47,687 nt of DNA. It comes from Myxosarcina sp. GA_180221_E-2-1-MAG-40_15 (GTDB taxonomy: Bacteria; Cyanobacteriota; Cyanobacteriia; Cyanobacteriales; Xenococcaceae). The notes under the pieces were generated by a model, which saw nothing but the letters and a program-made list of their open reading frames with translations, searched no databases and was not told the origin of the DNA. The translations under genes and the position numbers were made by a program. Every line of letters starts with the position of its first letter. The stretch's first letter is position 1. Shown one piece after another: positions 28,216-35,815 of the stretch. The stretch lies in the NCBI GenBank assembly GCA_020692205.1, contig JAIMKV010000035.1, forward strand, positions 1 through 47,687, written 5' to 3'.

Positions 28216-28551
28216 AAAAAAATTGAAGCGATTATTCATTCTCATAAATTAGATGATGTTAAATCAAGCTTAATTTCTGCTGGTGTAATTGGCATGACTA
28301 TTTCAGAAGTTAAAGCCTTTGGACGTAAAAAAGGTTCAATCACTCGTTACCGAGGGACAGAATATCGGGTTGACTTTGCTACCAAAATAAAAATTGAAGC
28401 CATAGTTGAAAATGAGATGGCAGATTTAGTCGTTCAGCAAATATCTTTAGCTGCGCGTACTGGCGAAATTGGTGATGGTAAAATTTTAGTTTCTAATGCC
28501 GATCAAATAATTAGAATTAGAACCGAAGAAAAGGGAATAGCAGCTATTTAA
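28213..28551 (+). CDS. glnB: PII signal protein, divergent paralogue
   Basis: 112 residues with canonical PII numbering. PII senses ATP/ADP and 2-oxoglutarate and controls nitrogen and carbon targets. The fold signature is present: YRGTEY in the T-loop, ARTGEIGDGKI (B-loop) and RIRTEEKG (C-loop). It differs from housekeeping cyanobacterial GlnB in three ways: Ser49, the phosphorylation site, is Thr; Gln39, which helps place Mg-ATP and 2-oxoglutarate, is Lys (GRKKG for GRQKG); and the N-terminal IIRPFKLDEV block reads IIHSHKLDDV. Tyr51, Lys58 and Lys60 remain. It starts with TTG. It is probably a second PII with altered effector response. Confidence 0.9.
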   Translation: MKKIEAIIHSHKLDDVKSSLISAGVIGMTISEVKAFGRKKGSITRYRGTEYRVDFATKIKIEAIVENEMADLVVQQISLAARTGEIGDGKILVSNADQIIRIRTEEKGIAAI

Positions 28552-28638
28552 TTTTCCAGCAATCACAACTTAAATAATTATTAAAATAGCCTTAACTAAG
28601 AAGAAATAAGCTAACACCTGTGTCTATGGAGTTGGCTC

Positions 28639-29148
28639 ATGTTTCTCATCAAAATAATTGTTGTTGCCGTGTTATTATTATTAGTCGGAGATTTCTTGTC
28701 TACCTTCTTCTACCATGTGCCAGAACATGTTTTTGGCAAATTCCATACTTTAGTTCATCATGGAAAAAACCGTAGCTTTATCCATTATGCAGTTTTAAGC
28801 CGCAATCCTTTAGTGATTTTAGATGGATTTTTGGGCGCTTTACCCTATTTTATTTTTATCCCTATAGGTTGGCAAATATCCCCGATTGGCACAATTTTAG
28901 GTTTGGCTTTGGGTGAACTGCACGTAGTTTGGCGACACGTTTCAATTATCAGTTGGCAAACTCCCCAAGCGATCGCTCTATGCTGCCGATGGTGTTTTAT
29001 CACTACACCAGAAAGACATTGGCAACATCACCAGAACGCACAACTAGCCTATGGAGACATTTTTACTTTTTATCATCTCCCTGCTGTGGCTTGGATGCAG
29101 TTTCTACTAGTTCTTAAAAAGAAGTACCGTCAACTACCTCATAGCTAA
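28639..29148 (+). CDS. Small His-rich membrane protein, fatty-acid-hydroxylase-like
   Basis: 169 residues with three or four hydrophobic segments. Histidine clusters occur where the sterol desaturase/fatty acid hydroxylase superfamily places its di-iron ligands: FHTLVHHGKNRSFIHY, ELHVVWRH and ERHWQHHQNAQLAYGDIFTF. It is shorter than most family members (usually 200-300 residues). It should be a membrane di-iron oxygenase acting on a lipid or carotenoid; the substrate cannot be read from the sequence. It lies 87 bp after the PII paralogue and 137 bp before a Crp/Fnr regulator, all on the same strand. Confidence 0.62.
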   Translation: MFLIKIIVVAVLLLLVGDFLSTFFYHVPEHVFGKFHTLVHHGKNRSFIHYAVLSRNPLVILDGFLGALPYFIFIPIGWQISPIGTILGLALGELHVVWRHVSIISWQTPQAIALCCRWCFITTPERHWQHHQNAQLAYGDIFTFYHLPAVAWMQFLLVLKKKYRQLPHS

Positions 29149-29285
29149 AAACTAAAGCCTAACTACTTTACACCAAACCAACTAATAATCGCCATATCCA
29201 AAGCTTAACCCGCTCCTCACTTGCTGTTTACTTTAACTATCTATACTAAACGTTAAAATGGTCACGTAATATAGCTCATTAAATT

Positions 29286-29888
29286 ATGCTACTGAGTCAA
29301 AAACCGAACTCTAACCTAAGTTTAGGACGAAGAGAAAAAGAATTAGCTTTACACCAATATCAAAAAGGAGATGAAATTTCTGTTTTAGATTCGGGGATTT
29401 GGCAGGTTTATCGGGGTGTAGTGCAATTGAGCCGAGTTCAACCAGACGGGACAGAAATAATTTCAGGCTGGGTAACGGCAAATGGCATTTTTGGTAATAT
29501 TGTCGATAATTCTGTACTATATCGTGTGGTAGCCTTGGGTGATGTTTATGCCAAGCGCTACTCTTCACTAGATGCAGCGAGATATCCTTCATTGGCACGG
29601 CAGTTCTTAGCTCAATTTAGCGATCGCTTAGTAAAATCGCAACAGTTATTAGCAATTATTGCAATTAGAAGAGTAGAAGAGCGTTTAATTCAGTTGCTAT
29701 TAATGCTAAGACAGGAAATAGGTCAGACAGTTACCGATGGCGTTCGTTTGCCAGTACGCTTTACTCATCAGCATTTAGCCGAAGCGATTCACACCACCAG
29801 AGTCACAATTACTAGAATACTGGGAGATTTACAAAACCAAGGTTTAATTTATTTTGACGATGAGCGACACATTGTAATTAAAAACTAA
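29286..29888 (+). CDS. Crp/Fnr family regulator, NtcA-like
   Basis: 200 residues. Residues 20-90 are a reduced cNMP-binding-like beta-roll (GIWQVYRGVVQLSRVQPDGT, EIISGW). A long dimer helix follows, then a winged HTH: FTHQHLAEAIHTTRVTITRI, LGDLQNQGLI. The recognition helix TTRVTITRILGDL is very close to that of NtcA (STRVTVTRLLGDL), so it may read a similar GTA-N8-TAC site. It is about 20 residues shorter than NtcA and its effector domain is divergent, so it is not NtcA itself. A clean terminator follows. Its place near a PII paralogue suggests a link to nitrogen or carbon status. Confidence 0.87.
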   Translation: MLLSQKPNSNLSLGRREKELALHQYQKGDEISVLDSGIWQVYRGVVQLSRVQPDGTEIISGWVTANGIFGNIVDNSVLYRVVALGDVYAKRYSSLDAARYPSLARQFLAQFSDRLVKSQQLLAIIAIRRVEERLIQLLLMLRQEIGQTVTDGVRLPVRFTHQHLAEAIHTTRVTITRILGDLQNQGLIYFDDERHIVIKN

Positions 29889-29918
29889 AACATCTCCAAG
29901 CTGAGAATGTAGATTTTG

Positions 29919-29946
29919 AGAGGGTAATAATCTACCCTCTTTTTTT
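29919..29946 (+). terminator. Rho-independent terminator
   Basis: AGAGGGTA (29919-29926) pairs perfectly with TACCCTCT (29933-29940) around a six-base loop and runs into TTTTTT. It lies 30 bp after the Crp/Fnr gene and is the best terminator in the window. Confidence 0.88.
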
Positions 29947-30123
29947 CCTGGCTCACAATTTAGCGAGCGCTAAGTCAATCTAGTCAGCTTTTAAGTACAA
30001 GTATACTGAAAAAATTTGTAATAGAGGAGCGATCTTTTTTACCTGTAAAGCGGAATAAGTAGGAAAATTAATCATTATGGCTGTGACTAAATGCTATCAG
30101 CTTAATTTGATCAATAATTTCCC

Positions 30124-30714
30124 ATGCTAAATAAATTACTCATTATAATCACCGTTCAGAAGATCGCTTTTGATCGCTTAATTTTTTTATTCAATTTGAC
30201 CATAATTTTTACATTCAGCTTGCTGCCAATTTGCTTACCGGCTACGGCACTTTTAAGACAACATCATGAAACCCCCAATGTTTTGCGTTACCACGCTCAA
30301 GACTCATTAAAAGATCGCGATGGCAATACTTGGCAAGTGGTGTTATTTCCAGACAATAGCCAAAGCGTTACCACAACATACTATTTACGTCTGGTAGGAT
30401 TCCCTGGAGTCAACTCTTTTATTCATCCTCAGTCTTTAGAAATTTTGACCTCCCAAGGCAAAATATTCAGCGCGACAGATGCTTATGCTCAATCTGCGCC
30501 AGCCGCTAATGTTGGTCAATATGACTTGACCTCAGTTATACCCCAGCTACCAGCTAAAGGGAGCTTGAAGTTGGCCGTACCTCTGCAAGATAATCGCGAA
30601 CTAGCTGTGAAAATTCCTGATGAAGTTCTTGAAGAATGGCAGTTACTAACTCAAGAAATTGAAGTAAACAATAAGGGATCGACTCAAGGGTTGTCTATTG
30701 ATTTTGAAAGTTAG
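30124..30714 (+). CDS. DUF3122 exported protein
   Basis: 196 residues. A hydrophobic stretch at residues 18-41 ending PATALL is a long signal peptide with an unusual charged leader; a later start is possible but no better ATG is seen before the core. The mature part shows the DUF3122 pattern: YHAQDSLKDRDGNTWQVVLF, the YYLRLVGFPG strand, LEILTSQGKIFSA and QYDLTSVIPQLP. This cyanobacterial family is exported and uncharacterised. The gene lies 78 bp before a pentapeptide-repeat gene on the same strand. Confidence 0.82.
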   Translation: MLNKLLIIITVQKIAFDRLIFLFNLTIIFTFSLLPICLPATALLRQHHETPNVLRYHAQDSLKDRDGNTWQVVLFPDNSQSVTTTYYLRLVGFPGVNSFIHPQSLEILTSQGKIFSATDAYAQSAPAANVGQYDLTSVIPQLPAKGSLKLAVPLQDNRELAVKIPDEVLEEWQLLTQEIEVNNKGSTQGLSIDFES

Positions 30715-30791
30715 TGGTTATTTTAGAGTAGCGATCGGGAATTATAAACTAGTGTGACCACTGCGAATTGTTGAGATAGCAATTTAATTTA

Positions 30792-31763
30792 ATGAATGGA
30801 GAAGAGTTATTACTGCTCTATCAGCAGGGCAATAGAGATTTTAGTCGTGCTAATCTCAGTCAAATTCAGATTTTACAAGTTGAGTTAGTCAATGTAGATT
30901 TAAACCGAACTGAGTTAGACTGGGCAAATTTTAGTGGTACAAACCTTACCGAAGCAAATTTTAGTCGTGCTAATTTGAGCAATGCTCGGCTAATTAAAAC
31001 CAATTTGGCCAAAGCAAATCTTAATAGTGCCGATTTAACTGCTGCCGATTTAAGCTGGGCTAACTTAGAAAATGCTTCTCTAGCTAGAGTCGATCTAAGC
31101 CAGGCTAATCTCAGTCAGTCATTTTTCCGCGATGCCAATTTAGCAGATGCTGATTTGAGTAATGCCAATCTTACTAGAGCAAATCTTAGTGGTGCTAACC
31201 TCAGCAGAGCTAATTTGAGTGGTGCCGATCTTACTGGGGTTGACCTAAGCGGGGCTGATTTTACTCGTGCTGATTTAAGTGAAGCCAATTTAGCAGAGGC
31301 TGATTTAACTTATGCCAGCTTTAATCGAGCTGACTTAAGCGGTTGTAGTTTGCGTCAGTCAAACCTAGAACAGGCGACGCTACAAGGTGCTAATTTACGC
31401 TCGGCTAACTTACGCAGTGCCATACTAGCAGGGGCAGTCTTAAACAACACGGATAGATCAAACAGTAGTTTGGCAACAATATCACAGCTGAGTTTAACCA
31501 ATTCTCAACAGAACCACAAAATTGATTTATGCTCTGCCAATTTAAGTAACGCTAATTTGCAGGGAGCTAGTTTGCAAAATGCTAACTTCAGATTTGCCTT
31601 GTTGTTCAAAGCTAATTTAGAAAAAGCTAATTTAGAGAACTCTAGCTTAGTAGATGTGTATCTGCGAGGAGCTAATTTAAGAGGAGCTAATCTAAAAAAC
31701 AGCGTGTTAAGTGGGATTAATTGGAAGGGAACAGTTATGCCTGATGGAACGATTCATCCTTAA
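30792..31763 (+). CDS. Pentapeptide-repeat protein
   Basis: 323 residues. Residues 1-16 form a cap (NGEELLLLYQQGNRDF); from there to about residue 220 nearly unbroken A(D/N)LxX repeats fold into a right-handed beta helix. A break of about 30 polar residues (220-255, NTDRSNSSLATISQLSLTNS) separates a second block of repeats (about 255-310). No signal peptide and no added domain. Such helices can mimic DNA or act as scaffolds; no specific role can be given. The cap is shared with the broken pentapeptide gene at 45.3 kb, so the two are paralogues. It converges with mgtE. Confidence 0.93.
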   Translation: MNGEELLLLYQQGNRDFSRANLSQIQILQVELVNVDLNRTELDWANFSGTNLTEANFSRANLSNARLIKTNLAKANLNSADLTAADLSWANLENASLARVDLSQANLSQSFFRDANLADADLSNANLTRANLSGANLSRANLSGADLTGVDLSGADFTRADLSEANLAEADLTYASFNRADLSGCSLRQSNLEQATLQGANLRSANLRSAILAGAVLNNTDRSNSSLATISQLSLTNSQQNHKIDLCSANLSNANLQGASLQNANFRFALLFKANLEKANLENSSLVDVYLRGANLRGANLKNSVLSGINWKGTVMPDGTIHP

Positions 31764-31773
31764 AATGCTCGCT

Positions 31774-33147
31774 TTATATACCCAGAATGGTGCGAGCGAT
31801 GTAGAAGTAGATTAGTACTCCCAAAACATCTACCGCAGTAGTGATAAACGGGGCAGACATCAAGGCAGGATCTAAGCCCAAAGAACGAAACAGAAACGGC
31901 AAAGCTGAACCAGCTACAGAAGCCAACAGCGCGATCGCCACTAAACTAGTTCCTACCGATATTGCCACTGCCCAACTTCCCTGGAGAAAATATGCCCAGA
32001 CGGTTGCCATTGTTCCCAAAATTAAACCCAATATAATGCCTGCTGCTGCTTCGCGAAAGACAACTTTCCCCGCCCCCATGTTTTGAATCTCTTCGGTATT
32101 TAAACCCCGGATTACCACCGTAGAAGACTGTGCGCCTACGTTCCCTCCAGTACCAGTCAGTAAAGGGATAAAAGCAGTCAGGATTACTACCTGTTGCAAG
32201 AGCGACTCTTGAGAACGAATAATTGCACCAGTTACAGTATTAGTCAGCAATAAAACAAACAACCAAACTACTCGACGACGAGCTACGATCAGTAAGTTAG
32301 TTTGAAAATAATTATCTTTATCTGACTGTACCCCACCCAAAGCATAAATATCTTCAGTGGCTTCCCGCTCAATAATATCAATTACATCATCAACGGTAAC
32401 AACTCCCACTAATCGTTCTTCACTATCAACCACTGGTAGTGCCAAAATATCGTAACGTTGAATCGTTCTGGCAACCTCTTCTTGGTCAGTATCGGTATGT
32501 ACAAACACCACATCACGAGTCATAATCTCAGCTAGAGACGTATCTGGTGCAGCAATGACTAAATCTCTTAAAGAGACAATTCCAGTTAGTTGGCGCGAAA
32601 TATTAGTTACGTAAAGATAATAGACAACTTCTGAGGCATTGGATAAACTTCTGATCCGTTCTAAAGTTTGGCTAACGGTCAGATTCTCTTTGAGCGAGAT
32701 ATATTCGGGGGTCATAATGCGCCCCGCCGTGTCTTCGCCGTAACCAAGCAAAATAGCCGTGGCTTGGCGTTCTTTTGGACTTAACTGTGACAATAAACGA
32801 CGTACTACTTTAGCCGGTAGTTCATCAAACATTCTAGCGCGATCGTCTGGAGACATTTGATCCACAACGTCTAACACCTCTTGTCGTTTAAATTCTTGGA
32901 TTAATGATTGTTGAACATCAGTATTAAGATATTCATATACTTCGATCGCTTCTGCTTTGGAAAGCAACCGAAAAGCAATTAATTGGCTTGATTCTGGTAA
33001 GCCTTCGATCGCTTCAGCAATATCTACTGGCTGTACGGGAATTAATAGAGACTTTGCTCCTTGCAAGTTGCCGCTTTCTAATAATAGTTCTAGTTGCGAG
33101 CGAACTAACTGTCTTAATTCGTTATATTTAGTTCCATTTGGTGTCAT
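31774..33147 (-). CDS. mgtE: Magnesium transporter MgtE
   Basis: 457 residues, the usual length. The order is an N-terminal helical domain (about 20-130, LSPKERQATAILLGYGEDTA), two CBS domains (about 135-260, GIVSLRDLVIA and GVVTVDDVIDIIE), a connecting helix and five transmembrane segments (about 285-455). The selectivity segment around TAFIPLLTGTGGNVGAQSST is complete. MgtE is a Mg2+-gated channel: the cytosolic domains close it when magnesium is plentiful. Alone on its strand; convergent with the pentapeptide gene 10 bp away. Confidence 0.95.
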   Translation of the reverse strand: MTPNGTKYNELRQLVRSQLELLLESGNLQGAKSLLIPVQPVDIAEAIEGLPESSQLIAFRLLSKAEAIEVYEYLNTDVQQSLIQEFKRQEVLDVVDQMSPDDRARMFDELPAKVVRRLLSQLSPKERQATAILLGYGEDTAGRIMTPEYISLKENLTVSQTLERIRSLSNASEVVYYLYVTNISRQLTGIVSLRDLVIAAPDTSLAEIMTRDVVFVHTDTDQEEVARTIQRYDILALPVVDSEERLVGVVTVDDVIDIIEREATEDIYALGGVQSDKDNYFQTNLLIVARRRVVWLFVLLLTNTVTGAIIRSQESLLQQVVILTAFIPLLTGTGGNVGAQSSTVVIRGLNTEEIQNMGAGKVVFREAAAGIILGLILGTMATVWAYFLQGSWAVAISVGTSLVAIALLASVAGSALPFLFRSLGLDPALMSAPFITTAVDVLGVLIYFYIARTILGI

Positions 33148-33448
33148 ACATCACGTCCAATAATACGGGTTTATTTTTAATTAGTTACTGTTTTTGATCG
33201 ACAAATAAAATATCTTTCCTTCAACTATTAATTATTAGATACAATTTACTTCTTATTTTTTAATATTGTTTTCCATCTTTAAATGAATCCTTTTAATTCG
33301 ACTGTGTTAATGTACTAGAAAATAGAGATTTCAATTCGGTGGGTGCGTTTGTTTAAATTTGTCATAACCTCTAGGCTATTGAATAGACTGGCAAGCTTTC
33401 TTCCGAAATATTCATCTCAAAATAATTTCGCAAATCAGGAGACAATTG
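33148..33448. other. Divergent intergenic region with rbp leader
   Basis: About 300 bp between mgtE and the RRM gene, AT-rich. Cyanobacterial rbp genes usually have long 5' leaders tied to cold control, so part of this is probably leader. The site AGGAGA at 33437-33442 fits a ribosome-binding site for ATG 33449. No other element recognised. Confidence 0.4.
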
Positions 33449-33745
33449 ATGTCAATCTATGTAGGTAATCTTAACTACGAGGTCACTAAAGAAGATCTTA
33501 CGACTGTTTTTGAAGAATACGGTACTGTATCTAGGGTTTCTCTTCCATCAGACCGCGAAACGGGTCGCCCCAGAGGTTTTGGTTTCGTAGAAATGAGTAG
33601 TGAAGAAGAAGAAGCCAAAGCAATTGAAAACTTAGACGGGGCAGACTGGATGGGAAGAGAATTAAAAGTCAATAAAGCCAGACCTCGCGAAAATAATCGT
33701 GGTGGTGGTAATCGCCGTTTTGAAAGCTCATCCCGCAACTACTAA
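33449..33745 (+). CDS. RNA-binding protein, RRM type (Rbp family)
   Basis: 98 residues. One RRM domain covers 1-80: RNP2 is IYVGNL (3-8) and RNP1 is RGFGFVEM (42-49). A short Gly/Arg/Asn-rich tail (ENNRGGGNRRFESSSRNY) follows. This is the cyanobacterial Rbp type, where such small proteins are often cold-induced and bind mRNA, in some cases helping photosynthesis mRNAs reach the thylakoid. The start is set by AGGAG seven bases upstream of ATG 33449; a TTG directly before it is ignored. A perfect hairpin follows the gene. Confidence 0.93.
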   Translation: MSIYVGNLNYEVTKEDLTTVFEEYGTVSRVSLPSDRETGRPRGFGFVEMSSEEEEAKAIENLDGADWMGRELKVNKARPRENNRGGGNRRFESSSRNY

Positions 33746-33791
33746 AAATTTAATCAATTTAGCTCAATATTTAGCATTTATAAAATTAACC

Positions 33792-33818
33792 TAAGCCCTG
33801 TAGTTTTGGCAGGGCTTA
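33792..33818 (+). terminator. Hairpin after the RRM gene, possible terminator
   Basis: TAAGCCCTG (33792-33800) pairs perfectly with CAGGGCTTA (33810-33818) around a nine-base loop, 46 bp past the gene. No T run follows on the plus strand, so it may instead protect the mRNA 3' end. Confidence 0.5.
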
Positions 33819-33932
33819 AGTTCATAAGTTGCGCCAACTTTAATGAGCAATTACCTGGACGGGTCACCAATACTGATAATTAAAGCAAGATTATGCACAG
33901 CGATCGCCTCGATCCAAAACGATTGCTCGAAA

Positions 33933-34682
33933 TTAATCTTGATTTTGCTGAAATGCGGTTTCAACCTGATTGACTGAATAACAAAAGCGATCGCCTCGAG
34001 AAATTGATTTTCCATGAACTACAGGACGATTATGAGTATAGGCAGTGTGACGATAAACTAACAAAGGATGACCCAGTGGGACATCTAAATATTCACTAAG
34101 TTCTAGATTAGCGTTAGTACATTCAATAATTGCTTTGACCCGCTCAATTTTCCAATTATGAAGTTCTAAAATAGGAAAGGTCATGTTTTGCTTTAACTCT
34201 GACTCTAGCTGATAACCTATTTCTGGAAGAATATAAGTAATATCTACACACCCAGGTTCTTGATCTGTTAATAAGATTTTTTTTTGTAGATAAGCAGTAG
34301 GATTATCTAGAGGTAATTGCAAAATTGCCTGTACTTCTTTCGGTGGTGTAACAGGTTCAAAAGTTATATTTTTTAAGGACAGTTCGATTCCTTGATTGGC
34401 TAGATCGTCTTCTAGAAACGTTAACGGATTTGAAAGAGTATAAATTACTTTACGCTTTTGGGTAACAAACGCTCCTTTGCCTTGATGAGTGGCTACCAAC
34501 CCTTGCTGAACTAAGTTAGCGATCGCTCTTCTGATCGTAATTCGGCTGACTTGCCATTGTTCAATTAGTTTGCTTTCACTAGGTAATTTAGCCCCTGGTA
34601 AATAATCACCACTAATAATTTGCTGGTGTATCTGTTCGGAAATATTTAAATGAAGTGGTATTTGTTTGTACGATTTTGCCAA
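33933..34682 (-). CDS. GntR-family repressor, HutC/UTRA type
   Basis: 249 residues. Residues 1-75 are the GntR winged HTH (IHQQIISGDYLPGAKLPSES, VSRITIRRAIANLVQQGLV, HQGKGAFV). Residues 95-240 are a UTRA ligand domain of the HutC subfamily (LQKKILLTDQEPG, LLVYRHTAYTHNRPVVHGKS). These proteins bind a small molecule that releases them from an operator. It is divergent from a desaturase gene, and the 116-bp gap holds one perfect palindrome and one related site, so it very likely controls that gene and itself. The ligand cannot be told from sequence. Confidence 0.92.
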   Translation of the reverse strand: MAKSYKQIPLHLNISEQIHQQIISGDYLPGAKLPSESKLIEQWQVSRITIRRAIANLVQQGLVATHQGKGAFVTQKRKVIYTLSNPLTFLEDDLANQGIELSLKNITFEPVTPPKEVQAILQLPLDNPTAYLQKKILLTDQEPGCVDITYILPEIGYQLESELKQNMTFPILELHNWKIERVKAIIECTNANLELSEYLDVPLGHPLLVYRHTAYTHNRPVVHGKSISRGDRFCYSVNQVETAFQQNQD

Positions 34683-34726
34683 ATTTACTCAATTGATCAG
34701 ATAAGTTACTGCAAAATTACTGACCA

Positions 34727-34743
34727 AACTATTATAACAAGCT
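34727..34743. promoter_or_regulatory. Second, imperfect GntR-type site
   Basis: This site shares the ten bases TTATAACAAG with the perfect palindrome 39 bp further on; the left half is degenerate (ACTA for CTTG). It is nearer the GntR start and could serve in self-control. Confidence 0.5.
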
Positions 34744-34765
34744 GCTGTGATTGTGTTAATTTAAA

Positions 34766-34781
34766 ACTTGTTATAACAAGT
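34766..34781. promoter_or_regulatory. Perfect 16-bp palindrome, likely GntR operator
   Basis: ACTTGTTATAACAAGT is its own reverse complement. It ends 17 bp before the ATG of the desaturase gene, so a bound repressor would block initiation or transcription there. GntR/HutC regulators bind palindromes of about this length. Confidence 0.75.
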
Positions 34782-34798
34782 GAAGTCAAAAGCCAGTT

Positions 34799-35713
34799 AT
34801 GAATACTCAAGTTAATACCAGATCGGCATCTGGTTGTAAGCCAAAAATTTTCAAGGCATCAGAGTTAAAGACTCTGAATGCTCGTTCTAATCGGCGGGGA
34901 TTAATCCAGCTAGCAGGACATATCTGCGTGATGGTATGTAGTGGATATTTAGGAACAATAGCTGATAATTGGTTAATTAAGACACCAGTATTGATTATTT
35001 ATGGCTTCAGTTTTGCTGCCATGTTTGCACCCTTACATGAATGTTCCCATCGAACAGCTTTTGCTAACAATCGTCTCAACGATTTTGTGGCTTGGATAGC
35101 TGGACTCTTATCTTTTTACAACAGTGATTTTTATCGTCGCTATCACAAATGGCATCATCGCTATGCTCAAGTTGATGGCAAAGATCCCGAACTCAACGAT
35201 CCTAAACCAAGTAACTTTTGGGAGTATCTAATCGAGTTAAGCGGTTTTAACTGGTGGGTTGGTAAATTGATCACTCATTATCGTGTAGCTACAGGTAAGC
35301 TAGAAAGTTATTGCTATATTGGCGAAGATGCGCGAGAGGAAGTAATCAGATCGACTCGCCTGCAATTAGCTATATATGGTATGGCGATCGCTGTTTCTCT
35401 AATCTTTAAGCAGCCTTGGTTTTTCACAATGTGGTTATTGCCTTTAGCTGTGGGACAGCCAATTGTACGCTTTATTTTGTTAGCCGAACATACAGGATGC
35501 ACCAACAATGACAATCCTTTGACTAATACCCGCACGACTCTAACCTGGTTTCCCCTATTGGTATGGAACATTCCCTTTCATGCCGAACACCACCTTTATC
35601 CTTCTATTCCCTTTCATGCTTTACCCCAAGCACATCAACAATTAGAAAAACATTTTTCAGTAGTCGAAGACGGTTATTTGACGGTGCATCGAAATATTAT
35701 GGCATCTTTTTAA
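34799..35713 (+). CDS. Fatty-acid-desaturase-family membrane enzyme
   Basis: 304 residues with about four hydrophobic segments. The three His boxes of membrane di-iron desaturases are complete: HECSH (80-84), HKWHH (116-120) and AEHH (ending at 264-265), plus an extra His in LLAEHTG. Family members desaturate or hydroxylate acyl chains, sphingoid bases or carotenoid-type rings. The boxes are not those of the beta-carotene hydroxylase CrtR, and I cannot name the substrate. The gene is divergent from the GntR gene, starts 17 bp after the palindrome, and is followed by cruP after 102 bp on the same strand. Confidence 0.85.
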   Translation: MNTQVNTRSASGCKPKIFKASELKTLNARSNRRGLIQLAGHICVMVCSGYLGTIADNWLIKTPVLIIYGFSFAAMFAPLHECSHRTAFANNRLNDFVAWIAGLLSFYNSDFYRRYHKWHHRYAQVDGKDPELNDPKPSNFWEYLIELSGFNWWVGKLITHYRVATGKLESYCYIGEDAREEVIRSTRLQLAIYGMAIAVSLIFKQPWFFTMWLLPLAVGQPIVRFILLAEHTGCTNNDNPLTNTRTTLTWFPLLVWNIPFHAEHHLYPSIPFHALPQAHQQLEKHFSVVEDGYLTVHRNIMASF

Positions 35714-35815
35714 TTAGCTAACAGCTCAAAACTAATTAATAAAAAGCGTAGTCTATTGAATTAAAAACTGCTGTACGTTAGGCTGCATAGAAACTAAAGC
35801 AGTTTAATCACCACA

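Noticed and set aside
30900-31700. Repeated GCTAATTT-type 15-bp units as a DNA repeat or mobile element
   Set aside because: They are the codons of pentapeptide repeats in a continuous frame. The same holds for 45500-46100.
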